Assembly: GCA_028554755.1 (NCBI GenBank)
Contig: JAPTOF010000016.1
Location: 14,318,001-14,382,000 of the forward strand
Reading direction: 5' to 3'
DNA from: Cordia subcordata
Taxonomy: Eukaryota > Streptophyta > Magnoliopsida > Boraginales > Cordiaceae
Length of the DNA stretch: 64,000 nt
The first letter of the stretch is position 1. Every line of letters starts with the position of its first letter. Below, piece by piece: positions 1-12,944 of this stretch. The translations under genes and the position numbers were made by a program. The notes beneath the pieces were generated by a model, which was given only the letters and a program-made list of their open reading frames with translations, was not told the DNA's origin and did no database searches.

Positions 1-650
1 TGCTTACCACCTTCAATGAAGACCTCTTCTAGAGGAATAGCTCCAATAAACTCATTTTCCACAAAGGGTTCATAAAAGTCAAGCTTAGTAGCATCCTCAA
101 GGCTTCTATTATAAGTTTTTTGCCAATCTTTGTTAGCTTTCCAAACATTTTCGGGGGCAGTATTTTGAATTGAAGCATGAGGGGATTTATAACTTGCTGG
201 ACTTGCTTAAATTGATTAGAGAATTCGTCTTGAAGGTTACCTTATGAAGAGCTAGCATAACATGCATTCTGGACATTTGCAAAGTTTGCTGTCGAGTGAG
301 TAATTTGCCAAGTAGAAAAAGTCTCCAAGTTGTCAAGTGGGCCATGCATCCTAATTTACTGAGTTGGAGATGAGAGAGATCGCTTCTTTTTGTTTGACAA
401 AACATTTTACTTTGGTTTATAGTTTCCTGGGCAAAGAGGGGGAAAATCCATTGTGTTTTCATTTGAAATGTTTGGAGCATTACATTACCCCATGAAGAGA
501 GAGAAGGTTGAGTTGATGCCTAAAGACATGTTTTGTCAGCTGAAGAACGTGATAGGGTTGGCAGTGGATTTGTTTAAGTAATAACCAGCTGTGGAGAAAC
601 ACAAAAGGCAGATGTATATTACCAGATGAAAAAAAAGGTATTGTCTCCTT
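1..650 (-). pseudogene. LINE ORF1 fragment (N-terminal half, type II)
   Basis: Minus-strand remnant of the variable N-terminal part of a LINE ORF1. Near 60-150 the translation reads NKDWQ, then KLDFYEPFVEN and EEVFIEGG, which match the segment just before the DUF4283 domain in the other type II ORF1 copies (for example the one at 43827-46133). Near 410-460 a short MDFPPL stretch matches the linker of that copy. Stops and frame changes interrupt it, so it makes no protein. The DUF4283 core and the 3' end lie outside the window. Its right border near 640-655 is uncertain; an A8 run at about 629 is not clearly a LINE tail. Confidence 0.6.
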
Positions 651-1936
651 AGTATGAAAAGTGGCTGGTGCAAAGTCCTTGTCTTGATGAGTTATTGTCC
701 AAGCATTATCTTGTCCAGAAAGAGAAGTACAAAAATTACCAAAATCATCACACTTTGTGCTATAGTGGAAGGACCAATGGGTACTTTGATGGGACCTACG
801 GATAAAAGTGAAGCTTGCTCATCCTTTCTTCCTTCATTGACCAAGGGAGTTTTTTCAAGAAGATTTCTATTTTTGCTAAATCCTACATCTGAAACAAGGT
901 GAAAAGGCTAATTTGAGGAGGAAGGAGTGATTCAAGGTTATTTAGAGCAAAATGAGTAACGTTAATCGAGGGTGAAAGGTTGGTTTGTGTTGAGTAACAT
1001 TAAGACAAATCCAAAAAGGTGTAGGATTCTGTCAATTTGTCCATTTGAATGGGATTGCCAAGAGTGCTTGCCACATAGCTAGGTCCTCTTCTGGTGATAA
1101 GAGAACATAGGAAATTATGAAGGTTAACCCAAAGTGGGACTCTCTCCCAACTAAAATGCATATGTTGGGCATTTGAATCCCATCTCCTAAGCAAAAAAGG
1201 GAGATGATGCACGTGCCACATTTGCTCAAGGACTTGCTCACAATAGTTTTCATTTTCACACTTGAACACAAAGAGCCCATTTTTGGTGGATCTAATTTCA
1301 ACCTTTCCATACATTCTCTAATGGATATCAACCATTCTTCTAATGAGGAAAAAAGGACGGGGTTTGTCAAGGAATTGACCAATAAGACAATAATTGTAAT
1401 AATTGTCACCTTCAAGATACACTTTCTTGGAAGGAATAGCCCCAATGAAACCATTCTCTTCATAAGGTTCAATGAAATTAAGCTTAGTAGAAAAGGAAAG
1501 ATTACCTACAAATGTGCCTTGCCAATCCTTTCGGGAGTTCCATGCTTGTGGAAAAGAAAAGCTTGCATTTCCTTGCTCAAGAGATGATTGAGGCAAAAGC
1601 ATTGGAGCACTAAGATTTAATTGTGGAGATGCATTCTTTTGGCTTGGATTAACTTGTGAGAGAGAGGGGAACTCATCAAAAAAATGCTTGTGAATGTGCA
1701 ATCTTGTTTGAAGAGTTAATTCCATCTTGGCTGAGATCCTTGGAGCATATATTTTTTGAGGAAGAGCTGCTGTTCATCCAAGCATTTTGGGGCAAAATAG
1801 GGGTTGAAAAATGAGCTTTTGAGATGGTAAGTGGGCTGCTGATCATGGGTGACTTGGCAGCCAAATCAACACCATTAGATGAGCTGGCTAGAAAAAGAGA
1901 ACTACCAGCAAAATCACGTGGTTTTGGGGAGTATAA
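650..1936 (-). pseudogene. LINE ORF1 fragment, type II DUF4283, knuckle deleted
   Basis: Minus-strand ORF1 remnant with the type II DUF4283 domain (about 1020-1500): IRRMVDIH, a segment like GLFVFKCENENYCEQVLEQ, LLRRWDSNAQ and WVNLHNFLCSLITRRG. Upstream (1500-1936) is the linker with WQGTFVGNLS and SSSNGVDLAAKS. After TESYTFLDLS the expected GFARVC...CCHC knuckle is missing, and the frame passes straight into C-terminal tail sequence (an IGPSTIA stretch near 750), so about 200-300 bases of host element are deleted. Two frames are needed across the domain. Type II ORF1 is otherwise seen here in ORF1-only elements. At 1936 it meets a plus-strand LINE tail. Confidence 0.65.
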
Positions 1937-2060
1937 ATAGATCTATTTGTAAATCCTAAGGATTAGAGGATATCATTGTATAGGTATCTCCACTTTTGTT
2001 AATGTGTTTGTACATTCATCTTTAATACAAATCTCACTTTTGTCGCCAAAAAAAAAAAAG
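1937..2060 (+). mobile_element. Extremely 5'-truncated LINE 3' end with poly(A)
   Basis: Only about 124 bp of a plus-strand LINE: the last ORF2 codons (NRSICKS-like, cf. 62820-62860), the short 3' UTR with the GGATTAGAGGATATCATTG stretch also seen at 62600-62640, and a terminal TTTGTCGCC followed by an A12 run. The flanks differ (ORF1 on the left, LINE-B ORF2 on the right), so the host has been rearranged or the TSD is lost. Confidence 0.75.
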
Positions 2061-2690
2061 AGGATAACAATTTTGGCTGCTAGGATCAAGCTCAAGAAGA
2101 GACATTGGCCAATTCCAATTTGTTTCAATAATAACATCACTGACCTTGGCAAACTAGTGGGGGGTGGAAAAAGTTGTGCTCCAATGATGAGAAAGAGGTC
2201 TGCATGGGTGCCAATTGTCATGCTGAAAGAAAGTGGAACCACCACCACCAATTGAGTGAATAATGTGGGGCTTAATGTCTTCTTGGATCTTTAACAAAGA
2301 TTTAAGAATCCAACTTCCATTCGAGGGACAATCAATAGTCCAAATTGATTTATCTTTAATATAATTTGTTTGCATCCATTTGCTCCATAAAAAATCCCTA
2401 CAAGGATACATCCTCCAAAAAATTTTTGTTAATGAAGTGAGATTAATATCTTTGAGTCTTCTAATGCCCAAACCTCATTCATTATAAGGTAGACAAATAT
2501 CTCCCCAAGCAACTTTAGGTCTCGTGCCCTTTCAAAGGAAAGCTTTGAATTTTGATTCAATCAAATTTATAACTCCTTTTGGGAGGAGCAAAGCAGTAGC
2601 TCAATAAGCAACAATTTAAACTAGGCTGGATTTAATGAGCAAAACTCTACCCACAAAAGATAACCATTTAGTTGTCCAATGGTTAATCTT
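2061..2690 (-). pseudogene. LINE-B ORF2, C-terminal part (after the RT)
   Basis: Minus-strand ORF2 from just after the RT thumb (INHWTTKWLSFVGR at about 2690) through the connection domain (WRMYPCRDFLWSKWM, SIWT, SWILKSLLK, FFQHDNWH) to NWNWPMSLLELDP, where it stops against the plus-strand tail at 2060. The zf-RVT domain and 3' end are missing. It continues in frame upstream at 18584-19374: that piece ends KITNKINH and this one resumes INHW, with LINE-A inserted between. Several stops are present. Confidence 0.8.
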
Positions 2691-2774
2691 TTTGTGCAAA
2701 ATAAGTAAGAATCTATATTGATCATGGTACAAATGTACAAAATATACGATGGTAATTGCAAAAGAAATCTACCA

Positions 2775-5700
2775 CTAGACAAGTATTTCCTCAAGACCCC
2801 AAGATTTACAAATATCTCTATTGAAACTAAAGGAAGTGAACTTTTCCCAAAAATACATTTAATTCTATCATTCAAGATAGTAGAGAAAACTTGCTATTCA
2901 GATTTAGTTTCATGTTTAAACATTCGGCTATTCCTTTTCATCCAAATATGGTAGATGGCTGCCCCCAACAAATGCTTTATAATGGTTGCCTTCAAATGAT
3001 TTTCAAGGGCTAAAGGAGTGACATATTCAAAAATTCTATCCCATTCAATAATAGATTTATGAACCCTAGTAAGATTAAGCCCTCTTCTCCAAATTCGCCT
3101 TGTGTCTACATTCAAAGAAAAGATGCTCCTTAGTTTCACAACCCAAGTTACAAAAGCAACAAGTGGGGTTTAAGGTGACTTCCCATTGGAGGATCTGATA
3201 TTTGGTATTAAGCTTATCTAGAAAAGTGAATAATTGTATGCCAAGGAAAGTGCCCTTTGAATCAAACAATATTGTGCCAATTAATTTTTTCTCCTTTGGT
3301 TCTTATATGCTTCCATGTATGTTTGAAGCAATAAGGACCATTAGTAGATAAGTTCCAACAAAAATTATCTTGAATCTCATCCATGATAGTGAAGGAAGGA
3401 GCATGAATGTAAGTGAGTTGAATTGGCCAATTCCATCCATTTTAAATGAAGATTTCACTCACCTTATCGTGCAATAGAGGCTGCAAAAAGATACTATTGC
3501 AATGTGACCAAAGATTACCTTCTGGATGCCAAGTGTTAAGCCAAAAATGAGTATTCTTTCCATTTCCCACAATGTGCTTGATGTTATTTTTGGCAATGTC
3601 CCTACACTTGAGCAAGTACTTCAGAACACTACTATGATCTTTGGAAGAGTTGCATGTCCAAATAGAGCCCTCTTTGATGAGATTACTATGAATCCATGAG
3701 CTTCAAATAGTATCTCTAAAAGGATACATTCTCCAAAACATTTTGAGCAAAAATATGTTGTTGACATCTTCAATTCTTTTGATACCCAATTCCTTCCATT
3801 CAACTTTATCTCCTGTGCCCCTCAAAAGAAAAGCTTTGAATTTTTTCTCAATGAGAGTAATGACTCCTTTGGGTAGCATGATGGCATTGGCCCAAAAAGC
3901 ACAAATCTGGACTAAAGTGAACTTGATGAGAAACGACCTTCTCGTAAATGAAAACCATTTGGTTGTCCAATTTTCAAGCTTGCTAGTGATCCTTTCCAAA
4001 AAAGGATAGCAATCATCTTTCCAAAGTTTTCTAGACACAAAGGGGAGACCCAAATATCAGATAGGAAGCCTCCCTTCATTGAAACCAATCATTCTAAGAA
4101 TAATTTGTTTCTTCTCCAAGGAAACTCCTCCAAAGAAAGCATCACTTTTCCTATTATTAATCTTCAAACCTGAGAGAGTGTAAAAAGAGTCAAGAACATC
4201 AATGATGCACTTAATAGATTCAACATTGCCTTGCAAAAGATGAAAAGGTCATTCGCAAAGCATAAATGGTTGAGCTTCATTTTCATGCACTTCGGATGAT
4301 ATTAAAAGCTTTGATTCATCTCCAATTTGTTTGACATACAAGAAAGAACTTCTATACAAATCACAATGATGTAGGGGGATAGAGGGTCCCCTTGCCTAAT
4401 ACCATTAGCTCCTTTGAAAAATCCCAAAAGACTACGATTGATTGCAAGAGAGAAGCAAGGTGAGGTAATGCAAGCCATGATCCACTCGACAAACTTTTTT
4501 GGAAAGCCAAATGGAATAAGAGTGCATTCAATAAAATGCCAATTCAAAGTGTCAAAAGCCTTCATGATATCAATCTTTAGAGCACATCTAGAAGAAATGT
4601 GTTGTCTAGTGTAACCCTTCAAAAGCTCATGTGCCACTAGAATGTTTTCATGAATGAGTCTATCTTGACGAAGGTTGATTGGTTTCTAGCAATGATGCAA
4701 GGAAGACACTTCTTGAGTCTATTAGCAAGCAACTTAGAGATGTACTTGTATAGAGTATTACAACAAGAGATGGGCCTAAAATCTTTCACCAAAGAAGGGT
4801 TTTGGATTTTAGGCACTAAAGTGATAATGGTTACATTTACCTCTTTAAGAAGCTTCTTGGAATTGAAAAAGAGCTAATAGCATTCACCACATCAGCACCA
4901 ATAATATCCCACGCCTCAATATAGAATTTGGAAGTGTATCCATCAAGTCCTAACTTTTATTTGGATTAAGAGAGAAAAGAGCTTTCTTAATTTCCTCAAA
5001 AGAGAAAGGACCAATAAGGGAGTCCAGCCAAGCATTGTCAATTGATTTACCATGGATAGATTTGATACTTTGAATGTTTGCATTTGAGTTTGTTGGAGAG
5101 CCAAGAGGATTCATATAATAACTGAGAAATTGGGCTTTTACCTCTTCCTCCTTGGTAAGTAGGTTCCTTTTATCATCAAAGATTGCATTGACAGTGTTCT
5201 TACATCTCTTGCTTTTGCTAACATTATGGAAGAACTTGGTATTGGCATCACCATTCTTGATCTATTGAACTCTAGCCTTTTGATGGAGAAATTTCCTTTG
5301 AGTATCTTTAAAACTTCCAATTTCCTTCAAAATGGTCTTCTCCTATTCAAGAATATCTTCATTACAATTGCCATTCATGATATCACTTTGAACAACATGG
5401 GGATCCTTTTTAAGGCTACAAATTTGTTGCCGAACAATAGAGAAATACTTCTTATGAAACTCTTTGAGAGCTTGCTTGAGAAGATTTTGCTTTCTTGTAA
5501 GGGAAAACATTGGAGTACCAAAAACCCTGTACTCCAAGTTTCCTCAACAACCTTGTGGAAAAGCTCATGAGAAGTCCAAACATTGAAATATTTGAATGGC
5601 TTTGGGGGAGAAGGGTTGGACTTACATGTGTGCATCACAAGAGGCCAATGGTCCGAAATCCCTAGGCAATCCACCAAGAGAAAAGAGCTATCCAAGTATT

Positions 5701-6317
5701 CAAGCCAATATGAATTGACTAAAGCTCTATCAAGCTTGCTAGCCAAGAAATTTAAGGAAGAACCTTTGTTAGTCTAAGTGTAATGTGGCCCAAATGCTTT
5801 ACATTCATAAAGACAAGCCCTACTAATACATTTTTTGAAGTCCCAAGCACTTGGAGGATGGAAGAGCTAGATGATCTATCTCCACCATTAAGAATCTTAT
5901 TGAAGTCTCCAAAAATGCAAAGAGGGCTATTCTCACACCAAGTGCTCTATTTTTCAAGCTTTTTCCAAAGGGAGTTCCTCTCACTTTGTTCATTCCAACC
6001 ACAGACAAAAGCAATACAAATGCAAGTTTTGTTAGGCAACATAATGTTGTAGAGATCACCTTGATCCACAGAGTCAATAAAAGAGATTTGAAAATTTTTT
6101 CTCCAAAAAAACCAAAGCTGACTAGCCATGTTTTCATCCACATGATTCTTGAACCCTAATCGGTCAAAATAGGTTGCAATAGTATTGAATGAGTTTGTAT
6201 TCACAACCTTTGTTTCCAAAATGCAAAAGCAATCCAACTTATGTTTGTTGATCCAAAGATTTACTTGTGTTTGTTTGGGGTATTAAAACCCCTAATGTTC
6301 CATGGTCCAAAATTCAT
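2775..6317 (-). pseudogene. LINE-A ORF2 (EN-RT-zf-RVT), decayed
   Basis: The ORF2 polyprotein would nick DNA and reverse-transcribe the element RNA. The start ATG at 6317 opens a WNIRGFNTP motif (EN motif I); LETKV, a GDFN motif near 5900 and ISDHWP (near 5660) are the other EN motifs. The RT palm has KIDIMKAFDTLNWHF and NGIRQGDPLSPY (4380-4600). The catalytic box reads FAND (4248-4259) instead of FADD, so the first Asp is lost. Downstream are the connection (FWRMYPFRDT) and zf-RVT (CCFCNLGCETKEHLFFEC, about 3110-3170), ending EEILV-stop at 2775. Many stops and frameshifts make this an old copy. Confidence 0.88.
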
Positions 6318-6329
6318 AAGTTAGAAGGT

Positions 6330-7872
6330 GTTGGAATGTTCTCCACATTTTCCTTGCCTAAGGCATCTTGGTAGGAAGAATGAATATCTTCATTTTCCAA
6401 TATTGATTTCCTTTGATCGTCATGTATTTCAGCCAAGATTTCTCCTTCTTCCTTGTCCTCAAGAGTTGAAATTGATTCTTTTGTTGACTTTTTTGTACTT
6501 CAAGTTCTTCTTTTTGCTTGCCAATTCGGTTGTAACCTTCTCTACATTTTTAGCATTTTGTTTCTTTTTCCCCACAACCTACCATTCAGGCGTATCTAGC
6601 ATTATAATACATTTTTTGCCTATGTTGTTGGTGACCATTTTGATTCTCGATAGGCTGATTTTGCTTTAGGCTTGAATGGAAAAAAATTATCATTGTGTCC
6701 TACTAATTTACACAAAGCACGTTTAGTTGGCCTCCATGCATATTAAACATCCACCTTAGCCTTTGTACCATCTTTCAACTTCATAAAGACTTCTTCTGGA
6801 AGATGACCATCAAGGTCAACCTCAATACAAACTTTTGTAAACTCCAAATTCCTTCTAGACTCCGTATAGGTATCCATTTAAAGGGGCTTTCCAATGAATG
6901 AAGCAATGTAGCTAAGTTCTCTTCTAGACCATAAGCTTAAAGGCATCTCTCTTAGTTTGACGCATATTGGAATCTTATTGCACTTGAGGTTGACAAATTG
7001 AAGATTTGGTTCCCATTTCCTAAGAAGGAGAGGTCTATGATTAACATACCATAATTGTTGACGAATATTTTGGCAAGCTTCTTCTTGTTCAAATTTGAAG
7101 ACAAAGAGCCCTTGTCCTTTAGTGTAAATTTCGACAAGCCCAAATTTTCTTCATGCAAACTCAACGATATTTCTTATAAGGAAGAATGGGCGAGGGGCTC
7201 CAAGGAATTGTCCAATAAGACAATGTGTCCAAAATTTCTCACCATCATCATAAATTTCATCTATAGGATCATCAACCTCCCTAATTTCATTAACAATCTT
7301 AACTTTATGCTCATCAAGTTGTAAGTTGGTGCTAACAAATTTAACAAATTCCCCTTCCCCATTGGGTGATGGCTCATTAGATATAGGCTCATACCTTATT
7401 TTTAGAGGTTTCCTCCATTCATTTGGCCGCCCACCATTACCCTCCATCCTTCTTGAATTTTGCTTATAAACACCTTGCCTTGTTCCATCTAAATGCCTAG
7501 GACGAGCATTCATCATGAGTTCATTAAATTCAACCTATGTGGTAGAGGGCTGCACTCGCTGACTTTAAAGCTCAACATTCTGGGAAGATGAGTTGGCCTT
7601 TTGTGATGATGTGGCTACGATGTTGGATTTAGAAGGGGACAATAGGAGACTTTCTTTAACTATATTCTGCCGAGCAGGTAAAGAGGGAAAAGTCCTCTCA
7701 TTGATGCAAGCTATTTCTTTCAATTTTGTGGGCCCAATCTAATGTCACTTCCAAGAACGTCTAAGTCCAAGAAAGGAATAGAAAGTGGTTAGTTGTTGGC
7801 TAATAAGGTACCAAAAATTTTAGCTTTTGATGTACTTTCCAAGTACAAAGGTTTTTGCCCATTGGACAAATT
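6330..7872 (-). pseudogene. LINE-A ORF1, C-terminal two thirds (type I)
   Basis: RNA-binding ORF1 protein of LINE-A. The DUF4283 start is well preserved at 7151-7420 (EIYDDGEKFWTHCLIGQFL, FFLIRNIVEFA); the rest (6780-7150) needs frame changes. The CCHC knuckle near 6700 is degenerate: CKLVGHND keeps the second Cys and the His, but the first Cys is gone and the last is replaced by Phe. At 7872 the frame is cut by the OO-1 insertion and continues at 16374 (NLSNGQ then KPLYLES across the join). ORF2 starts at 6317. Confidence 0.82.
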
Positions 7873-7935
7873 TTTTTTTTTTTTGCGGATTAAGTAAGAA
7901 TTATATTAAAATGCAAGTTTGGTACAACTATCCAA

Positions 7936-7988
7936 ACCCCTCAAGCTAAAAATACAACCATACAAAACAAAAGCAAAGCTTGAGGGGT
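7936..7988 (-). other. 3' UTR hairpin of OO-1
   Basis: Arms ACCCCTCAAGCT (7936-7947) and AGCTTGAGGGGT (7977-7988) pair perfectly over 12 bp around a 29-nt loop, about 52 nt before the poly(A). The same structure with the same spacing, but partly different bases, occurs in the other four ORF1-only elements. Confidence 0.85.
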
Positions 7989-8049
7989 GTGAAAATGAAA
8001 AACACAAAGGAAAACCTAATACAAATCAAAGAAAAGAAAAAACTAGGGG

Positions 8050-9200
8050 TCAAGTACAACCAAGGGGAGGAGGTGAATCATCAGTACCATTTGGGCCTTC
8101 AACAATCACTTCATTAACCTTTCCAAATTGGCTAACCTTCTCATTTTCTTTATTTTGCAAATCAGCTTGGCATGTTGCCAATTCATCTTCATTCTTCTCA
8201 TTAAGAGAACTTTTTCCTTCACCATTTGGATGATCATTATTAAGATTAAGAGAAGCACATCGGTTATTTCCCAATGGAGTTTGTGAAAAAGGGCTGAAGT
8301 CCTTTTTTTCAAGATTTGAGACTTGATTGGTGCTTGATTTAAGCGCAAAACTTGGAAAGGGCAATGGATTTGCATTATGAGTTCTTTTCCAAACTTTCTT
8401 TGTCTTTACACCTTTCCATTCCCCCACTCTATTCTTCTCCCCTTGGGAGGTCCTTGAAGCATTTTGGTTGAAAGTATTTAGACACAAGGAGAGTGAATGG
8501 CCCACAATTTTGCATTTGGAGCATACGTGTGGCTTCCAAGTGTATTCAACGTCAATTCTTACCCATTCTCTGTTTCGAAGTTTCACAAAAGTATGATCCC
8601 GCAACTCTTTATATAAGTCCAATTCAATACAAACTCTAGCAAATCCAAAAAAAGTTCTAGCTTCCATAAGCTTATCCATTTGCAATGGATAGCCCAAGGT
8701 ACTTGTAATATAACTCAATCCTTTTCTACTAATAAGTGAACAAGGGACATTTCTAAGCTTCACCCAAAGAGGAACTCTATCCCCACCAAATTTTATCATT
8801 TGCGCATTTGGATCCTATTTCCTAAGAAAAAGGGGGCGGTGGTTAACATGCCACATTTGCTCCATTACAAGATCACAATAATCAGCATTTTCAAACTTGA
8901 AAACAAAAACCCATTCTCGGCTGATTTTATATCAACTTTACCAAAGCTCTTCCAATGAGTATCAACCATTTTCTGGATGAGAAAGAATGGAGAAGCATTA
9001 CCAATAAATTATCGAATCAAACAATTTTGCCAATGCTCATCTCTCTCCTCAAAAACCTTAATAGAATGGAACTCAAGTTTACGAGAATTAATGAGATTAC
9101 CTAAGCAAGTGCGTTTCTAATCTTTGTTGATATTCCAGGCTGAACTTTGTCCATTTGCATATGACGGAAGGGAAGGTTGCTGAATGTCATTTGCTTCCAT
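8050..9200 (-). pseudogene. OO-1 ORF1, C-terminal half (type II DUF4283 + CCHC)
   Basis: From 8799 to 8050 the frame is open for 249 residues: WVKLRNVPCSLISRKG, LGYPLQMDKLMEARTF and FARVCIELDL (end of DUF4283), the knuckle CSKCKIVGHSLSLC (CX2CX4HX4C, intact), then a polar, Asn/Lys/Glu-rich tail ending PPPLGCT-stop at 8050. The N-terminal half of the DUF4283 (8800-9200) has stops and a frame break. At 9200 LINE-Y interrupts the gene; it resumes at 15097. The protein probably coats element RNA; a nucleic-acid-binding role is inferred from the domains. Confidence 0.85.
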
Positions 9201-9268
9201 TTTTTTTGCGAGAAAAGTAAGGAAATTCATTCATGAAAGAAACAACAAATTTACAAATACAAAACTGA

Positions 9269-12200
9269 TCAAAAGAGGATTTCCTCCATCCTCCATAATT
9301 TACAAATTTTCCTATTCATACTAGAAGGAGTGAAATGTTTTCCAACAATGCATTCTAGTCTAACATGATTAAAGATGGATGAGAAGATTTGCTCCTCCGT
9401 TCTGAAGCTCTTGTGAAATTCACGATGATTCCTTTCAATCCAAATAAAATAGATTGCTACCTCCAAAAAGTGCTTCAAGATAGTAGCTTTGAGATTTTTC
9501 TCGAGTGCATAAGGTGTAATAAAAGCAATAATGTCTCCCCAATCGGTCAAAGCATCTTGGATCAAAGTAAGATGAAGTCCTTTTCTCCAAATCCTTCTAG
9601 TGAAACTACAGTTAAAGAAAAGATGGTCTCTAGTTTCACACCCAAAGTTGCAAAAAATGCAAGTGGGATTCAGCTCCCTTCCCAAGTTAGCAATCTGAAT
9701 TTAGTGGAAAGCCAATCATGAATAGCAAGCCAAGTAAAAAATGCATGTCTTGGTGTATGCCCTTTGAACCAAACAATATAGTGCCAATCAACCTTATTCT
9801 TCTTCCTTCTGATTTCCTCCCAAGTGTTCGAGAATGTGAAGTCACCATTTGGAGAAAGATCCCAAGTAATAACATCAAAATTTTCTTCCACAAGATTGGT
9901 GCTAGGTGGATCAAAATGCGAGAGATGAATAGGCCAAATCCAATTACCAAAAGTGTAAATGTCACAAACCTTAGCATAGTATGGTGGATTGTTGAGAGTG
10001 CCACTCCAAAAGTTGCTAAGAATACCATGAGTGTGCCATTTATCATGCCAAAAGTGCGTGTGCTTTCCATTGTCGAGGACATGTGAGATGTGGGCTCTTG
10101 CAAAATTTCGAAATTTGAGGAGATTTTTGAGAACCCAACTATCATCCTTAGATGTGGTGAGTGTCCAAATCGATTTGTCTTTGATGTAGTTACTTTGCAT
10201 CCAATTGCTCCAAAGAGAATCCCTATAAGTATACATTCTCCAAAAGGATTTTAGAAGAAAAGTGCTGTTGATGTCTTCAATCTTCCGGATACCAAGTGCA
10301 CCTTCATCAAGAGGGACACAAATGTCTTTCCAAGCAATCTTTGCCCCAGTATCCTTCCAAAGGAAAGCACAAATTTTGGATTCAATTATTTGAATGATAC
10401 TTTTGGGAATAAGTAATGCACCAGCCCAAAAGGAACAAATTTGGAAAAGTGTGGATTTGATAAGGGTTAATCTACCCATGTAAGAGAGCCAAAGATTGGT
10501 CCAGCTTTCAAGCCTTCTATTGATTTTCTCCAAAAAAGGTAAACAATCGGCCCTTCGAAGCTTTCTTGACACAAGAGGAACTCCCAAATATCTTATAGGA
10601 AGATTGCCTTCTTTAAAGTTCATTTTGCAAAGTATGGCCAGCCTTGTTTCATGAGGGACACCACCAAAGAAAATATTACTCTTGGAAGGATTGACTTTAA
10701 GACCCGAGAGAGAGTAAAAATGTTCCAAGACATCCATGATGCACTCAAGTGAATTAATATTTCCTTTGCAAAAGATGAATAGGTCATCAGCAAAACAAAT
10801 ATGGTTCAACCTCAACTTTGCACATTTTGGATGAAACCCAAACTTTTGATCTTGTTCCAACTTGTTGAGCATACATGATAACATTTCCATGCAAATAACA
10901 AAAATGTATGGTGAGAGAGGATCCCCTTGCCTTATTCCATTTGCCCCTTTGAAAAACCCCTCTAAACTTCCATTGATTACAACAGAGAAACTTGTTGATG
11001 TAATACAAGACATGATCCATTTCACAAAGAAATTTGGGAAGCCAAACGCATGTAGAGTGCATTCAATAAATTTCCAATTGAGTGAGTCAAAAGCTTTCAT
11101 GATATCAACTTTGAGTGCACATCTAGGAGAAATATGAGTTCTAGTATAGCCTCTAAGAATATCATGTGCAACAAGAATATTCTCATTGATAAGCCTCCCT
11201 TTAACAAAAGCCGATTGATTCCAAGAAATGATAGAAGGTCAACACTCTTTGAGCCTATTTGCAAGCATCTTGGATATGCATTTATAAATGGTGTTGTAGC
11301 AAGAAATTGGTCTAAAGTCTTTTACCCAAAACGGGTTTTGGACTTTGGGAACAAGGGCAATATAAGTAGCATTTACCTCTTGGAACAGCTTTGAAGAGTA
11401 GAGAAAAGACTTTATTGCTTTATGCACATCTTCTCCAACAACCTCCCAAGCCATCTTGTAGAAGTGTGAAGTGTAGCCATCCGGCCCCGGGCTCTTGTTT
11501 GGATTTATGGAGAAAAGAGTTGTTTTGATTTCCTCTAAGGTGATAGGGGCAGCAAGCTTTGCCAAGCAACTTTCCTCAATGGTTTTTCCAATAATGCCTT
11601 TGATGATCTCCACACTAGCAGTTGAATGTAAGGGAGTGCCAAAGAGTTTTTTGAAGTAGGAGATAAATTCAGCCTTTATCTCTTCCTTTGAAGTGATGAG
11701 ATTCCCTTCATTGTCATTGATGGCAAAGATGGAGTTGATGTTTTTCCTTTCACGGATCTTATTGTGGAAGAACTTTGTATTAGCATCTCCATCTTTAATC
11801 CAATTTACTCGAGCCTTTTGGTGGAACATCTTTTTGTAGGTGTCTTCAAGCTTTTTAATATTCCTCATAATCTACTTTTCTTTGTTAAGTGCCTCTTCAT
11901 TAAGATACCCATTCAGCATAGCGAGTTGGACTTCCGAAAGAGTTCTCTTGAGATCCTCAACTTGACTTGGAATGCACGAGAAATATTTCTTATCAAAATC
12001 CTTGAGCACTCTTTTGAGAGCTTTTTGTTTTTGCGAAAGAATGAACATTGGTGTGCCAAAAACCCGTGCACTCCAATGTTTTTCCACCTCATGCAAGAAA
12101 AGAGAATGAGTTTTCCAGGTATTGTAGAACTTGAATGGCTTTGGTGAAGAAGGCTTGATGATGCAAGTATGAACCACAAGAGGGCAATGGTCCGAAATAC

Positions 12201-12852
12201 TTGGGTTATCAATTAAGAGAGAAGAGTGATCCAAGTGGTCCATCCAAAAGCTGTTAACCAAAGCTCTATCCAGCTTACTTGCAATAAGATTGCCTTTGGA
12301 GCTTCGGTTAGTCCAAGTAAAATGAGGGCCAATAGTCTTAATTTCAAATAGTCTAGCTTGAGAAATGCAATTCTTGAAATCCAAAGCACTTGGTGCAATA
12401 GTGGTAGAGGAAGATCTATCTCCGTAATTCAGAACCTCATTAAAATCTCCAAGAATACAAAGTGGCCCATTATTACACCTTACGCTCCAGCATACAATTT
12501 TTGCCCAAAGATGTTGCCTTCTTGAAGGATCATTCCTACCATAGACAAAAGCCACAAAAAAAGGAACTTGGGATGGACTCTCCAAATGGCAAAGGATTCC
12601 TTGATCCATAGTGTCAATTATTGTAGCCTTGATGTGTTGCTTCCAAAATAACCAAATTCTGCCAGCCATATTCTCATCGATGTAGTTTGCAAAACCCAAA
12701 GTGTTAAAATATGAAGCAATGAAAGTATCTTTGTCCACTTTGGTCTCCAAAACACAAAAACAATCAAGCCTATGCTTGTTTATTAAACTCTTCATTTCTT
12801 TATGCTTTTTAGGGGAATTAAAACCTCTAATGTTCCATGCACACAAAATCAT
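9269..12852 (-). pseudogene. LINE-Y ORF2 (EN-RT-zf-RVT), about 1194 codons
   Basis: The start ATG at 12852 begins MILCAWNIRGFNSP. The EN (about residues 1-230) has all motifs: WNIRG, LETKV, LGDFNEVL and ISDHCPLVVH. The RT (about 460-800) has SPGPDGYTSHFYK, NQSAFVKGRLINENI, KVDIMKAFDSLNW, NGIRQGDPLSPYIF and an intact CFADDLFIFCKG near residue 689, then YLGVPLVSRKL. The zf-RVT (about 1030-1100) has HTPRHAFFTWLA and CIFCNFGCETRDHLFFNC. It ends EEILF-stop at 9269. Lesions are in-frame stops at 11872 and 11239 and one frameshift near 9680, between TWE and GRELNP. No RNase H domain is visible. Confidence 0.93.
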
Positions 12853-12944
12853 TTAAGGATAGGAGTGGTAACCAACCCCCCTCTATCATCTTTCCGTGAA
12901 TCATTTTGCTCCTCAATTGGATCATCATCTTCCTCTTCATTTAC

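Noticed and set aside
1204..1587. Plus-strand frame over the ORF1 fragment
   Set aside because: Shadow of the minus-strand DUF4283; no domain of its own. The same applies to many opposite-strand frames in the window.
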